From Mucilaginibacter rubeus (GTDB lineage Bacteria; Bacteroidota; Bacteroidia; Sphingobacteriales; Sphingobacteriaceae), in NCBI RefSeq assembly GCF_014643835.1, contig NZ_BMKD01000001.1:372001-436000 (forward strand): 64,000 bases of DNA, read 5' to 3'. Under the pieces are notes generated by a model. It made no database searches. It had not been told where the DNA came from and saw nothing but the letters and a program-made list of their open reading frames with translations. A program made the position numbers and the translations under genes. Positions 27,060 to 35,680 of the stretch are shown here, in pieces (positions within the stretch are counted from its first letter, which is position 1; every line of letters starts with the position of its first letter).

Positions 27060-27236
27060 TTATGGATTTTGCTTATTCCATTCTGTTATATTAATCAGTT
27101 TGTCAGAAATGGCATTTCGACAATTCGGATTGGGACACAAGATAATCCAGCGATCTTTAGCTTGTTCAATTACCGGACGGGTCCCGCAAGTTTTACAATT
27201 TTTTACAGGGAAGTTTGGGTTTATATCGATTCTCAT
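27060..27236 (-). CDS. Small zinc-ribbon protein, 58 residues, function unknown
   Basis: A short frame on the minus strand, ATG 27236 to TAA 27060. The product has two Cys pairs with zinc-knuckle geometry: NCKTCG (residues 13-18) and CPNPNCRN (34-41), the second with a longer five-residue spacing. The middle (RPVIEQAKDRWIIL) looks like a helix and strand. Zinc ribbons of this size can bind nucleic acid or proteins. It is upstream of, and in the same direction as, the GT2 gene. Overlapping plus-strand frames show no motif, and the Cys pattern favours this one. Confidence 0.55.
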   Translation of the reverse strand: MRIDINPNFPVKNCKTCGTRPVIEQAKDRWIILCPNPNCRNAISDKLINITEWNKQNP

Positions 27237-27527
27237 AAAAGGCCTTTCAAACAGGCGGGATTTACATGGTATTACGCTATAAACACACGTACCGGTTGCC
27301 TCATTATCAAAAATATAATTATTTGTAGGGATTTATTGAGGCTGTATTAACTTGTGCATATTTTGTATATATGATTTCTGTAGGTGAGAAAAGTGTGCAT
27401 GATTTTATCCAACAGTGTGAAAAAATTAAATTATTTTGCACAACAGGCAACCTTTTAATAATAGTTGCCGTGATGTGCGTAGATAAGGTTAAATTTATGT
27501 GTTTGATTCTGAGTTTATAAACCCCAT

Positions 27528-28175
27528 ATGGGCGAAGAAGAGTTACATCAACTGATCAATGGCTGCGTAAAGCAGGACAGGAAAAGTCAGAAAATGCTCT
27601 ATAAGGCGTTTTATGGCTTTTCTATGGGTATTTGCCTGCGTTACGCGGGCAACCGTGATGAGGCTGCAGAAGTAATGAACCAGGGCTTTATGAAGGTATT
27701 TACCCATATAGACAGGTTTGATACTTCCAGGCCGTTTAAAGCATGGATTGGCCGCATTATGATGAATGTTTCTATTGATTATTACCGGGCCAATTTAAAA
27801 ATGGCTTACACGGAAGATCTGGAGAAGGCAGAAAATGTGAGCGAGGGGGACCTGACAGATAAAAATTTAAATTATGAAGACCTGCTGGCTATGGTACAGC
27901 AGTTGCCGCAGGCTTATCGTACTGTATTTAACCTTTTTGCGATTGACGGATATTCGCATGAAGAAATAGGCGAAATGTTGAATATCAGCCCCGGAACTTC
28001 TAAATCAAACCTGCATAAAGCACGTCAAAAACTAAAACAAATGATATTAAAAGCAGAGGAAACTGCTAATAAAACCAAATACAACAGGGGTATGGATTTT
28101 AACCCGATTGTGGCCTATAATGGCATAGGTATAGATGTAAGGACAACTTTTTTTAATAATGGTATCAGAGGATGA
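27528..28175 (+). CDS. ECF-type RNA polymerase sigma factor
   Basis: 215 residues. Sigma region 2 is seen in FYGFSMGICLRYAGNRDEAAEVMNQGFMKVF and FDTSRPFKAWIGRIMMNVSIDYYR; region 4 in LPQAYRTVFNLFAIDGYSHEEIGEMLNISPGTSKSNLHKARQKLKQM with its helix-turn-helix. It directs RNA polymerase to a stress or surface regulon. Its stop overlaps the next gene by four bases (ATGA). That neighbour starts with a soluble segment and one membrane helix, as an anti-sigma factor would. The gene is preceded by a 291-base gap with no clear promoter box. Confidence 0.92.
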   Translation: MGEEELHQLINGCVKQDRKSQKMLYKAFYGFSMGICLRYAGNRDEAAEVMNQGFMKVFTHIDRFDTSRPFKAWIGRIMMNVSIDYYRANLKMAYTEDLEKAENVSEGDLTDKNLNYEDLLAMVQQLPQAYRTVFNLFAIDGYSHEEIGEMLNISPGTSKSNLHKARQKLKQMILKAEETANKTKYNRGMDFNPIVAYNGIGIDVRTTFFNNGIRG

Positions 28176-29464
28176 AAAGCGAAGAAGATTTAGATAACAT
28201 TTTTAAGAAGAGGCTGGAAGACCCGGCAAATCATCGATCGTTTAACGAGGATGACTGGGATGCGCTTGAACAAATGCTTGACACGGGCAAGAAACGTCGT
28301 GGAATTGTTTACTGGTTGCCAATTGCAAGCGGAATAGCAGCGATGTTGCTGCTGTTTTTAGGATGGTGGTTTTTTAAACCTAATGTAAAGGATGATAATA
28401 CAACAGGGCAACAACAGGTTAAGGTTAAGCCCGCTGCGCCTAAAACAAATCCCGGAGCCAGTGGCGGGGTTACGCCGCAACCACCAACAGACAGTTTATT
28501 AACAACCCGGCCGGCCGGGAACAGCAACATAGCTGCCAACAGCAATACAGGCAATCATGCTCATACAGGTCAAATAAGTTTAACGCCATCTGTTGCCGGC
28601 TCCCACCATAATATTCCAGGTGTAAATAAAAAGGGAATTAGCCGGGATACCATTATGCAACACGATCACGCCCTGATGGCAGGTACCGAGCCAACTGGTA
28701 ATAATGGTACCATTTCAAATTTGCTGGCAAATAGGGCATTATCACTTGACATACAATCTTCTCCTTTAGCTGTTCCTGATTTTAAAACAAATATTGAAAG
28801 GCAACCTTTTCAAGCATCTGCAACAAAACCTAATAAAAAAATAACTAAACAGAGCTTTGGTTACCGGCCGCAATGGGCTATTACGGCGCTGGCATCATCT
28901 GATGTTAATGGTACAAATTCCTTTCAGGGTAAAGTTGGCAGCAACTATGGTTTACTGCTTTCATTTGGTGCCACTAAAAAGTTAACTATTACAAGTGGTG
29001 TTGTGTATTCGTCAAAGCCTTACAGTACAAGCTTTGCTAATTATAATACTACATATAGCTTTAAGCATGACCCAATTGATGTAACTGCCGATTGCAAAAT
29101 GCTTGATATCCCAGTTAATATAGCTTACCAGGTGTACGGTAATTTTCGCAATAAATTATCGGTGGGTACTGGTTTATCCTCATACCTGATGCTGCATGAA
29201 AAGTATACTTATAACTATGGCGATGGTGCTAATAGTGCCGCATGGCCTCAAACTTATACTGTACCTAACAGCAAGGGGTATTTATTGAGTATTATCAACA
29301 TAAATGCAACTTATGAGCACAAAATAAACTCAAAGTTTGGGGTAAGCGTTCAGCCTTATATGAAAGTGCCAATTTCAGGAGTTGGATATTCTGATATTAA
29401 ACTGCAGTCTACGGGGGTAGCGGTGGGGGTAACGTATAATCTTAATTCGTTCAGAAAGCCGTAA
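28172..29464 (+). CDS. Putative anti-sigma-like membrane protein with C-terminal outer-membrane barrel domain
   Basis: 430 residues coupled to the ECF sigma factor. Residues 1-45 are soluble and charged (MKSEEDLDNIFKKRLEDPAN..., DDWDALEQML), one membrane helix follows (about 46-66, YWLPIASGIAAMLLLFLGWWF), then a Pro/Asn/Gly-rich linker of about 150 residues. The last 200 residues resemble a small Bacteroidota barrel (GVVYSSKPYSTSFANYNTTYSF, LDIPVNIAYQVYGNFRNKLSVGTGLSSYLML). If real, this could bridge from the cytoplasm through the inner membrane towards the outer membrane. An anti-sigma function is inferred only from position and N-terminal architecture. Confidence 0.65.
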   Translation: MKSEEDLDNIFKKRLEDPANHRSFNEDDWDALEQMLDTGKKRRGIVYWLPIASGIAAMLLLFLGWWFFKPNVKDDNTTGQQQVKVKPAAPKTNPGASGGVTPQPPTDSLLTTRPAGNSNIAANSNTGNHAHTGQISLTPSVAGSHHNIPGVNKKGISRDTIMQHDHALMAGTEPTGNNGTISNLLANRALSLDIQSSPLAVPDFKTNIERQPFQASATKPNKKITKQSFGYRPQWAITALASSDVNGTNSFQGKVGSNYGLLLSFGATKKLTITSGVVYSSKPYSTSFANYNTTYSFKHDPIDVTADCKMLDIPVNIAYQVYGNFRNKLSVGTGLSSYLMLHEKYTYNYGDGANSAAWPQTYTVPNSKGYLLSIININATYEHKINSKFGVSVQPYMKVPISGVGYSDIKLQSTGVAVGVTYNLNSFRKP

Positions 29465-29552
29465 GCATTTTGTACAACCCTTACGGTGAGGCAGGGAAAT
29501 CGCGTTTAAAATAATTCGATCTGTTTTACTAATCTCATACTGAAAAAATTCT

Positions 29553-29649
29553 ACACTAATGCTTTGCAAACTCTCCACAATTAATCGAATTACACGAATC
29601 TTAAATTGATTCAATTCGTGTAATTCGATTAATACGTAAAAATTAGTGT
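29553..29649. repeat. Nested inverted repeat (dispersed-element type)
   Basis: Inner arms 29580-29599 and 29614-29633 are a perfect 20-bp inverted repeat with a 14-base loop, and outer arms 29553-29560/29642-29649 (ACACTAAT/ATTAGTGT) extend the structure. It fills the gap between the barrel-type membrane protein and the lipoprotein peptidase gene. Similar ATTAATCG...CGATTAAT elements are frequent in Bacteroidota intergenic regions. It could act as a transcription terminator or a mobile REP-like element. Confidence 0.65.
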
Positions 29650-29782
29650 GAAAATTTTTCATTTATTGTTTTCCAATCTGCACCTGGTTAAAAGCAATTT
29701 CCCCAGGGTAGAGACCCGTATTCCTCTTATACTAAATGGAATTATTATCTTGCGCCACATTTACCGCACAAGATCAATCTCC

Positions 29783-31093
29783 ATGAAAAAACTACTGTTT
29801 TTTGCCCCCTTGTTATTACTATTTTCATGTGGGCATGGCCCGGCACAGCAACTCGAAAATAAAAAACTCAACGGCCTTGCCGTTGAATATGTAAAGCTTG
29901 GCCTTGCAATAGGGCAATACGACGGCGATTTTGTAGATGCTTATTACGGGCCGGATTCACTGAAACCCAAATCCGAGCCTCTTAAAACTTTCCCTAAGGA
30001 TAGCCTGCTGGCATCGGCAAACAGCCTGATGAATGACCTGCGTACCATCGCCAACACTTCGAAAATTGATACCAATAAGATCCGTGCTAACTGGATGGCC
30101 GATCAACTGGTGGCATTTAGCCGCCGGATTCGTATTTTTTCGGGAGAGGAGAGGCCTTTTGATGAAGAATCGCGCGAGTTATTCGGTGTAGCAGCCCCGG
30201 TTTATACCGATGATTTTTTTAAAGGGCAGATAGCTCTGCTCGACAGCATTTTACCGGGTAAAGGAAACGTGAACGACAGGTTTCAAAAACTGGCTAATAA
30301 GTTTATTATCCCAAAAGATAAATTAGACCTTGTTATAAAAGCGGCTATTGCCGAAGCCCGCAAGCGCACAATTGCACATTACCAGCTGCCTGCCGGCGAA
30401 ACATTTACGCTGGAGTACGTAACTAATAAGCCATGGTCGGGCTATAACTGGTATAAAGGAGGTTACAAAAGCACTGTACAGATCAATACCGACCTGAAGA
30501 TCTTTATTGACCGAGCTATTGATGTGGGCAGTCATGAAAGCTATCCCGGGCACCATGTATACAACATGCTGCTGGAGAAAAACCTTTATCATGATAAAGG
30601 CTGGGTTGAAATTTCTCTGTACCCGTTGTTTAGTCCGCAATCGTTAATTGCCGAGGGCAGTGCCAATTACGGTATCGAGGTAGCGTTCCCTGGTGATGAT
30701 AAAATAAAGTTTGCCAAAAATGTATTGCTGCCGCTGGCTGGCTTGGATACCGCCGGTGCCGACCTGTATTTCAAGGCCCTCGCCATAAAAGGAACTTTAA
30801 ACTATGCACGTAATGAGGCTGCAAGAGGGCTGATCAATAATACCATGAGCCAGGATAAAGCATTGTCGTACCTTAGAAAGTATTGCCTCATGAACGATGA
30901 GACAGCTCAAAAATCAATCAGCTTTATCAAAAAATACCGCAGCTATGTTATCAACTACAATTACGGCCAGGATTTAGTGAAAAACTACATTGAATCAAAC
31001 GGAGGCACGGCCAAAGCTCCTGCAAAGCGTTGGGAATTGTTTGGCAAATTGCTGAGCCAGGAAGTTGAACCGGTAAGCTTGGTAAAGAAGTAA
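29783..31093 (+). CDS. Lipoprotein with DUF885-like gluzincin (zinc metallopeptidase) motif
   Basis: 436 residues from ATG 29783, chosen because it begins a lipoprotein signal (MKKLLFFAPLLLLFSC) with the lipid-anchored Cys at 15; the longer open frame from 29648 would add 45 residues of intergenic sequence. H251-E252 in SHESYPGHH (251-258) and E291 in EGSANYGIE fit the gluzincin HExxxxxH/E pattern used by DUF885 and related zinc peptidases. The family is usually nearer 550-600 residues, so this is a shortened or divergent member. It probably sits on the periplasmic face. The natural substrate is unknown. Confidence 0.7.
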   Translation: MKKLLFFAPLLLLFSCGHGPAQQLENKKLNGLAVEYVKLGLAIGQYDGDFVDAYYGPDSLKPKSEPLKTFPKDSLLASANSLMNDLRTIANTSKIDTNKIRANWMADQLVAFSRRIRIFSGEERPFDEESRELFGVAAPVYTDDFFKGQIALLDSILPGKGNVNDRFQKLANKFIIPKDKLDLVIKAAIAEARKRTIAHYQLPAGETFTLEYVTNKPWSGYNWYKGGYKSTVQINTDLKIFIDRAIDVGSHESYPGHHVYNMLLEKNLYHDKGWVEISLYPLFSPQSLIAEGSANYGIEVAFPGDDKIKFAKNVLLPLAGLDTAGADLYFKALAIKGTLNYARNEAARGLINNTMSQDKALSYLRKYCLMNDETAQKSISFIKKYRSYVINYNYGQDLVKNYIESNGGTAKAPAKRWELFGKLLSQEVEPVSLVKK

Positions 31094-31512
31094 ACGGCGT
31101 TTTACTGTTTGGGGGATGTTGTGTCCGTTTGAACGGATGTTTATATAGAAGAAGCTGCGTCATAAATCAAATTGACAACCCCGGTGCTGTGTTACCTATG
31201 AGTTAAAATTAGCCGATAATATTTATACAAAAGGGGTTAACATATTTTTGCTATAAAATTATATCAATTAATTGATTATAAATATTTTTAATAAATATTA
31301 ACCCTGAATTGTGTTAATCCTGTTAACCCCTATTTGTTAGAAAAATTAATTTAACAGAAACTATAATATCGCTTAAGGTATTTGGATTAAAAAATGAAGC
31401 TTATCATTTATAATACCGCCTCCTTCTATTTATAAGATAATTTTTATTCATACATTAGAAGGCATCATATTCCTGATGACGGAACCAATTTGACATCAAA
31501 ATTGCCTTATAA
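31094..31512. other. AT-rich 5' region of the PQQ dehydrogenase gene
   Basis: 419 bases with no gene. About 31200-31480 is strongly AT-rich and includes short GTTAA repeats (GTTAACAT..., GTGTTAATCC, TGTTAACCCC around 31235-31330) that could bind a regulator. No clear TAnnTTTG promoter was assigned and no hairpin with a strong stem was found. Confidence 0.4.
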
Positions 31513-33717
31513 ATGATTAAGCCACGGTATTTTATAACCATGTGTTTTGTGGCAGGTATTTATGCTTCCTGTAAAAATCAGCATAGCAATAACCTATACA
31601 GCGGCTGGTCGGCTTATGCAGGTTCAAAAGAAGGGCTTCGATATTCATCCAACGATGAAATTACTTTAAATAATGTAAACAAGCTAAAAGTGATGTGGAC
31701 TTTTAGCACGGGCGATAAGGACACTGCCAACCGCAGCCAAAATCAATGCAACCCAATTATGGTTGATGGTATTTTGTATGGCACCAGTCCTAAATTGAAG
31801 CTATTTGCGCTCAATGCTGTCACGGGCCAGCAAAAGTGGCTGTTTGATCCAGCAAAGGATGATACCACCAATAACGGCGACCCGATGGCTTATTATAAAG
31901 TGAGCCGTGGAGTAATATACTGGCAAAATGATAATGGCGGCGAAAAGAGGATTTTCTACAGCGTGGGTGCTAAAACCTGGGCTATTGATGCCGAAAACGG
32001 CACTCCGGTGCGCTCATTTGGCAAGGGTGGCTATCTCGACCTCACTAAGAATTTAGACAGGGATATCAAATCATTTGTCGCAGGAACTACGCCCGGCGTG
32101 GTTTATAAAGATGTATTGATTGTTGGTGATCGTGTATCCGAATCAGCCGATGCAGCCCCTGGGCATGTGCGTGCTTACGATGCCCGTACAGGAAAGTTAA
32201 AATGGATCTTCCACACCATACCGCATCCCGGCGAAGTGGGTTACAATACCTGGAAAGATACAACGGCTTACAAAAAATTTGGCGGAGCTAACAATTGGGC
32301 GGGTATGGCTTTAGATGAAAAGCGGGGGATCGTGTACATTCCAACCGGCTCAGTAGGTGGCGACTTTTATGGTGGGTTCAGGAAAGGGCAAAATCTGTTT
32401 GCCAATTCATTGCTGGCACTTGATGCAGCTACGGGTAAGCTGAAATGGTATTACCAATTTGTGCACCATGATCTGTGGGACCGGGATTTGCCCGCTAACC
32501 CTAACCTGGTAACTATTGTTAAAGGCGGTAAAAAGATTGATGCTGTAACCCAAATTACCAAACATGGGTATGTATTTATGTTCGACAGAACGAATGGCAA
32601 ACCTATATTCCCGATAGTGGAAACACCTGTGCCAACCAAAGCCCTTCCCGGCGAAGAAGTTTGGCCTACGCAACCCATCCCAACTTTGCCGCAACCTTTC
32701 GCCCGGCAAATGTTTAATCCCGAAGATGTTACCGGCCGTACGCCCGAAGTGCACAGGGAAATGCTGTCAAAATATAACCAGGTTAAAAACCGGATCATGT
32801 TCACCCCGCCAAGCAAGGAGGGAGGCTGGATCTTCCCCGGTTTTGACGGCGGGGGCGAGTGGGGCGGAGCTGCTGTCGATCCTGAAAGTAAGATACTATA
32901 CGTAAACTGCTCTGAAATGCCATGGGCGCAGGTGATGATAGATGTACCTAAAACCAACACTAACGATCATTCACCGCAGGCATTAGGACATGTAGTGTAT
33001 AATACGAATTGCATTGGCTGTCACGGCGCCGAACTGAAGGGTAATGGCACGTCCTATCCATCGTTGGTAAACATCGGCAAAAAGTATACTGCCGATCAGG
33101 TGAGCAGTATTGTTGCCGCCGGGCGCAACATGATGCCCTCTTTTAAACAGATTTCGCCTGCGGATAAAAAGAACCTGCTTGCTTTCCTGCTCAAGATCCC
33201 GGAAACTAATGCTGCGAAAGACGTGGCCAAAGAGCCAGCCGGCAATCACGCCGCCGGTTCGGAGGCGGAAAAGAAAATACTTGATGAAGTACCTTATGCC
33301 ATGAATGGTTATAACCGTTTTTTAGATAAGGATGGATATCCCGGTATAAAACCGCCATGGGGTACCCTCAATGCTATCAACCTTACATCGGGCAAGTTGC
33401 TTTGGAAAGTGCCGCTGGGTGAGTATCCTGAGTTAACCAAAAAAGGAATCCCCCTAACCGGCACGGAAAACTATGGTGGTCCGGTGGTTACCAAAGGTGG
33501 CTTGGTATTTATTGCGGCCACTAAGGATGAAAAGATCCGTGCGTTTGATAAACGTACCGGCAAAGTGGTTTGGGAAGCTAATTTGCCGGCAGCGGGTTAT
33601 GCTACCCCTGCAACTTATTCAATTGATGGTAAACAGTACATAGTTATTGCCTGTGGCGGTGGAAAAATTGGAAGTAAGTCGGGAGATAGTTATGTTTGTT
33701 TTGGATTAACCGACTAA
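31513..33717 (+). CDS. PQQ-dependent dehydrogenase (quinoprotein) with cytochrome c domain
   Basis: 734 residues. A lipoprotein-like signal (ITMCFVAGIYASC, Cys at about 19) leads into an eight-bladed PQQ beta-propeller: WSAYAGSKEGLRYS at the start, FALNAVTGQQKWLFDP, VRAYDARTGKLKWIFHTIPHPGE and KWYYQFVHHDLWDRDLPANP. A cytochrome c domain with CIGCH (C500, C503, H504) and an axial-Met candidate in NMMPSF is inserted before the last blades, which end in AFDKRTGKVVWEANLP. The enzyme oxidises an alcohol or sugar in the periplasm and passes electrons to haem. No PQQ-biosynthesis genes are in the window. The small gene downstream follows by 9 bases. Confidence 0.9.
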   Translation: MIKPRYFITMCFVAGIYASCKNQHSNNLYSGWSAYAGSKEGLRYSSNDEITLNNVNKLKVMWTFSTGDKDTANRSQNQCNPIMVDGILYGTSPKLKLFALNAVTGQQKWLFDPAKDDTTNNGDPMAYYKVSRGVIYWQNDNGGEKRIFYSVGAKTWAIDAENGTPVRSFGKGGYLDLTKNLDRDIKSFVAGTTPGVVYKDVLIVGDRVSESADAAPGHVRAYDARTGKLKWIFHTIPHPGEVGYNTWKDTTAYKKFGGANNWAGMALDEKRGIVYIPTGSVGGDFYGGFRKGQNLFANSLLALDAATGKLKWYYQFVHHDLWDRDLPANPNLVTIVKGGKKIDAVTQITKHGYVFMFDRTNGKPIFPIVETPVPTKALPGEEVWPTQPIPTLPQPFARQMFNPEDVTGRTPEVHREMLSKYNQVKNRIMFTPPSKEGGWIFPGFDGGGEWGGAAVDPESKILYVNCSEMPWAQVMIDVPKTNTNDHSPQALGHVVYNTNCIGCHGAELKGNGTSYPSLVNIGKKYTADQVSSIVAAGRNMMPSFKQISPADKKNLLAFLLKIPETNAAKDVAKEPAGNHAAGSEAEKKILDEVPYAMNGYNRFLDKDGYPGIKPPWGTLNAINLTSGKLLWKVPLGEYPELTKKGIPLTGTENYGGPVVTKGGLVFIAATKDEKIRAFDKRTGKVVWEANLPAAGYATPATYSIDGKQYIVIACGGGKIGSKSGDSYVCFGLTD

Positions 33718-33726
33718 CACCTCTTT

Positions 33727-34173
33727 ATGGATTTATTTGAAGCAGTTTTTGATTTGTACGAGCAGATACGGTTAAAGGCCGAAAATGATTTTCAGGATCT
33801 GATCAAATGCCAGTACACGCAGCAATGTTATAGCGATAATGGCGCTTTTTGCCTTGTATTGGAGATCACTGTTTTAAAAAATATCTCTGATGATGATTAT
33901 GGGTTGGTATTTTCCATCAATGCTCAAACAGAACCAAATTACCCCGACCATAAAAGTGATGCTAAAGGTATATTTTTAATTGCCGATGTGCATCGTGGCG
34001 ATAATAAGGCGATCAGTAATTTGGATGAGCTTGTTTTTGACCCGCAGAATGAAGATGCCGTTGAGGAGGCTTATGCTAAGATTGAGCAATTTGTTAAACC
34101 ATTTACCACGAGCGTGAGTGATCTGCTTGTCCAGGGGTATGATATTAAGGTAGAGGATAATTCGGTAAATTAG
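33727..34173 (+). CDS. Conserved-looking hypothetical protein, acidic, 148 residues
   Basis: Not recognised. The product is soluble and acidic, with no signal peptide and no membrane helix. It looks like an alpha/beta protein (DLFEAVFDLYEQIRLKAENDF at the start, YGLVFSINAQTEPNYP in the middle). It starts 9 bases after the PQQ dehydrogenase and ends just before a strong terminator, so the two are likely cotranscribed. Base use matches its neighbours. Position suggests a cytoplasmic accessory, but no function is supported. Confidence 0.7.
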   Translation: MDLFEAVFDLYEQIRLKAENDFQDLIKCQYTQQCYSDNGAFCLVLEITVLKNISDDDYGLVFSINAQTEPNYPDHKSDAKGIFLIADVHRGDNKAISNLDELVFDPQNEDAVEEAYAKIEQFVKPFTTSVSDLLVQGYDIKVEDNSVN

Positions 34174-34191
34174 GAATAATCGCCCACATTA

Positions 34192-34231
34192 AAACAACGT
34201 CATTATAAGGTATGAAACAATGACGTTGTTT
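34192..34231. terminator. 13-bp hairpin terminator between convergent genes
   Basis: AAACAACGTCATT (34192-34204) is the exact reverse complement of AATGACGTTGTTT (34219-34231), with a 14-base loop. It lies between the convergent stops at 34173 (plus) and 34267 (minus), so it can end both transcripts. Confidence 0.75.
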
Positions 34232-34266
34232 AAGGTCTTTTAGTTGACGATCGCGAGCGGCCTCTC

Positions 34267-35547
34267 TTAAAACTGCTCCTCATAAACCGCTCCTCCGGGT
34301 GTTTGCAGCTTATAATGTTTTACCTGCCCAGGCCCTTCAAATTCAAAACGGATGCCTACAATACGGCCCATGGTGTGAGCCTGTTTAAATTCAAAGATCT
34401 GTTTGTTATTAAGATATATTTTCAGGTAATGGTCTTTAACGCTGCATCTCAGGTTTTGAAATTGTGACATATCTGTACCAAAGGCACTCAGGTCATGGTT
34501 TTTTCCATCAACCCATTCTTCACCGGTTAAAATGCCCATATCGGCGATACATCCTTTGTTTACTATGGGGATCACAATGGCAGTACCGTTACCTAAAATG
34601 GTAAGGTCGGCTTTGGCGCAGGCCGATTGGCCGGGCGTTGAGGTATTGCGCAAGGTGCAATCCATGGTGAAATTATCTGCATTAATTCCCGGAAATTCGC
34701 GGATGTTAGCAAATTTTACCCTCGTATTGTTAAAAACAGGCGTTCCTGATTTTTGCTCCATGACATCTGCTGTAATTCCCATAAACCCTTGCCCTTTAAT
34801 TTCTTCCGGCGAAAGATAAACAGGTATCGGCTGGTGATCAAGGATGCCTTTCCAGCCCTTGGTTTTAATAAATACCGATGTTTCCTTTCGCACATGTTTG
34901 TCTACAATGAGCTTTGCTATAAAATAGCCGGGATCATAATAGATGGAGGTATACTGTTTGCCGTCACCGGGCACCTGTTCGCGGCGATTAGGGTCCCATG
35001 ATTGCTGAATAAAAACGCTATCAGAATGATATGCTGAGGCATCATAATTAAATACAACTGAGTTAGGCAAACCGTCAGAAACTTTCTTGCTGGTGAATTT
35101 TATTGAGCCTGGATCAATTGGTTTATTGCGCTTGCTGCTCATGAAAAACAATGCGCCTAATACCAGCAGCAATGCGCTGCCAAACCATATATAGCGTAAA
35201 CCGGGTTTTGAAAGCGGAGCCGCAACTGAGGTATCTGAATCATTTATTTTAACCGGGTGCTCAATTACGCCGTTAACCTGGTGGTGCTGCCTGAAATCGC
35301 GCCAACTGGTGTAGTCAAGGAAACGGGCAAGGGCATTCAGCGTTGCAGCATTGGGGAAGCTTTCGTAGCGCACCTTACCCCAGATCCTTTTCAGGGTTGA
35401 TACACTGAGCTGTACCCGTGTTTTATCAAAGATCTGCTGGCTTAGCTGCTCAAAGTCATTATTACCCCAAATATCACTATCACCCCAATTTAAGGTTCGC
35501 TCAATAAGCTGCCGGCATAACAAAAGCAATTGTTTTTCCTTTTCCAT
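34267..35547 (-). CDS. Membrane-anchored HTH-like protein with ConA-like extracytoplasmic domain
   Basis: 426 residues. The N-terminal cytoplasmic part (about 1-90) looks like a DNA-binding helix-turn-helix domain seen in Bacteroidota: VQLSVSTLKRIWGKVRYESF and NALARFLDYTSWRDFRQHH. One membrane helix follows (about 115-135, YIWFGSALLLVLGALFFM). The extracytoplasmic remainder is beta-rich and ends in a segment like ConA-like lectin/DUF1080 domains (LKIYLNNKQIFEFKQ, GIRFEFEGPGQVKHYKLQ). The next, divergent genes encode two secreted ConA-like proteins. This suggests a one-component transmembrane sensor of a glycan, but ligand and target promoters are inferred. Confidence 0.7.
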   Translation of the reverse strand: MEKEKQLLLLCRQLIERTLNWGDSDIWGNNDFEQLSQQIFDKTRVQLSVSTLKRIWGKVRYESFPNAATLNALARFLDYTSWRDFRQHHQVNGVIEHPVKINDSDTSVAAPLSKPGLRYIWFGSALLLVLGALFFMSSKRNKPIDPGSIKFTSKKVSDGLPNSVVFNYDASAYHSDSVFIQQSWDPNRREQVPGDGKQYTSIYYDPGYFIAKLIVDKHVRKETSVFIKTKGWKGILDHQPIPVYLSPEEIKGQGFMGITADVMEQKSGTPVFNNTRVKFANIREFPGINADNFTMDCTLRNTSTPGQSACAKADLTILGNGTAIVIPIVNKGCIADMGILTGEEWVDGKNHDLSAFGTDMSQFQNLRCSVKDHYLKIYLNNKQIFEFKQAHTMGRIVGIRFEFEGPGQVKHYKLQTPGGAVYEEQF

Positions 35548-35590
35548 TGATCTACAGGTAATAATGTGGTTTAAAAATCCCTAAAATGCT

Positions 35591-35678
35591 TTGAACAAAC
35601 TTGAACTTAACTTGAAATGCCGCCCGTGCTTTATTGTAATGACAATTTGCAAGTTTTGATTAAAGTTAAAATCAAAAC
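35591..35678. promoter_or_regulatory. Phased TTGAA repeats and hairpin before the ConA-like gene
   Basis: TTGAA occurs at 35591, 35601 and 35612, i.e. spaced 10 and 11 bases, about one helical turn apart; AACTTGAA is repeated exactly at 35598-35605 and 35609-35616. Further on, GTTTTGATT (35653-35661) and AATCAAAAC (35670-35678) form a 9-bp hairpin ending two bases before the ATG at 35681. The phased sites are a candidate operator for the divergent HTH membrane protein, and the hairpin may mask the ribosome site. Inference only. Confidence 0.4.
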
Positions 35679-35680
35679 CC

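Noticed and set aside
26986-27350. Two overlapping plus-strand frames of 93-98 codons before the sigma factor
   Set aside because: They are antisense to the small zinc-ribbon frame, which has the better motif; neither shows a recognisable feature.
27301-27527. Promoter search before the ECF sigma factor
   Set aside because: TTTG at 27322 and TATTTTG at 27359 are near-matches, but spacing (33 bases) and the missing base in the -7 box do not fit the Bacteroidota consensus.
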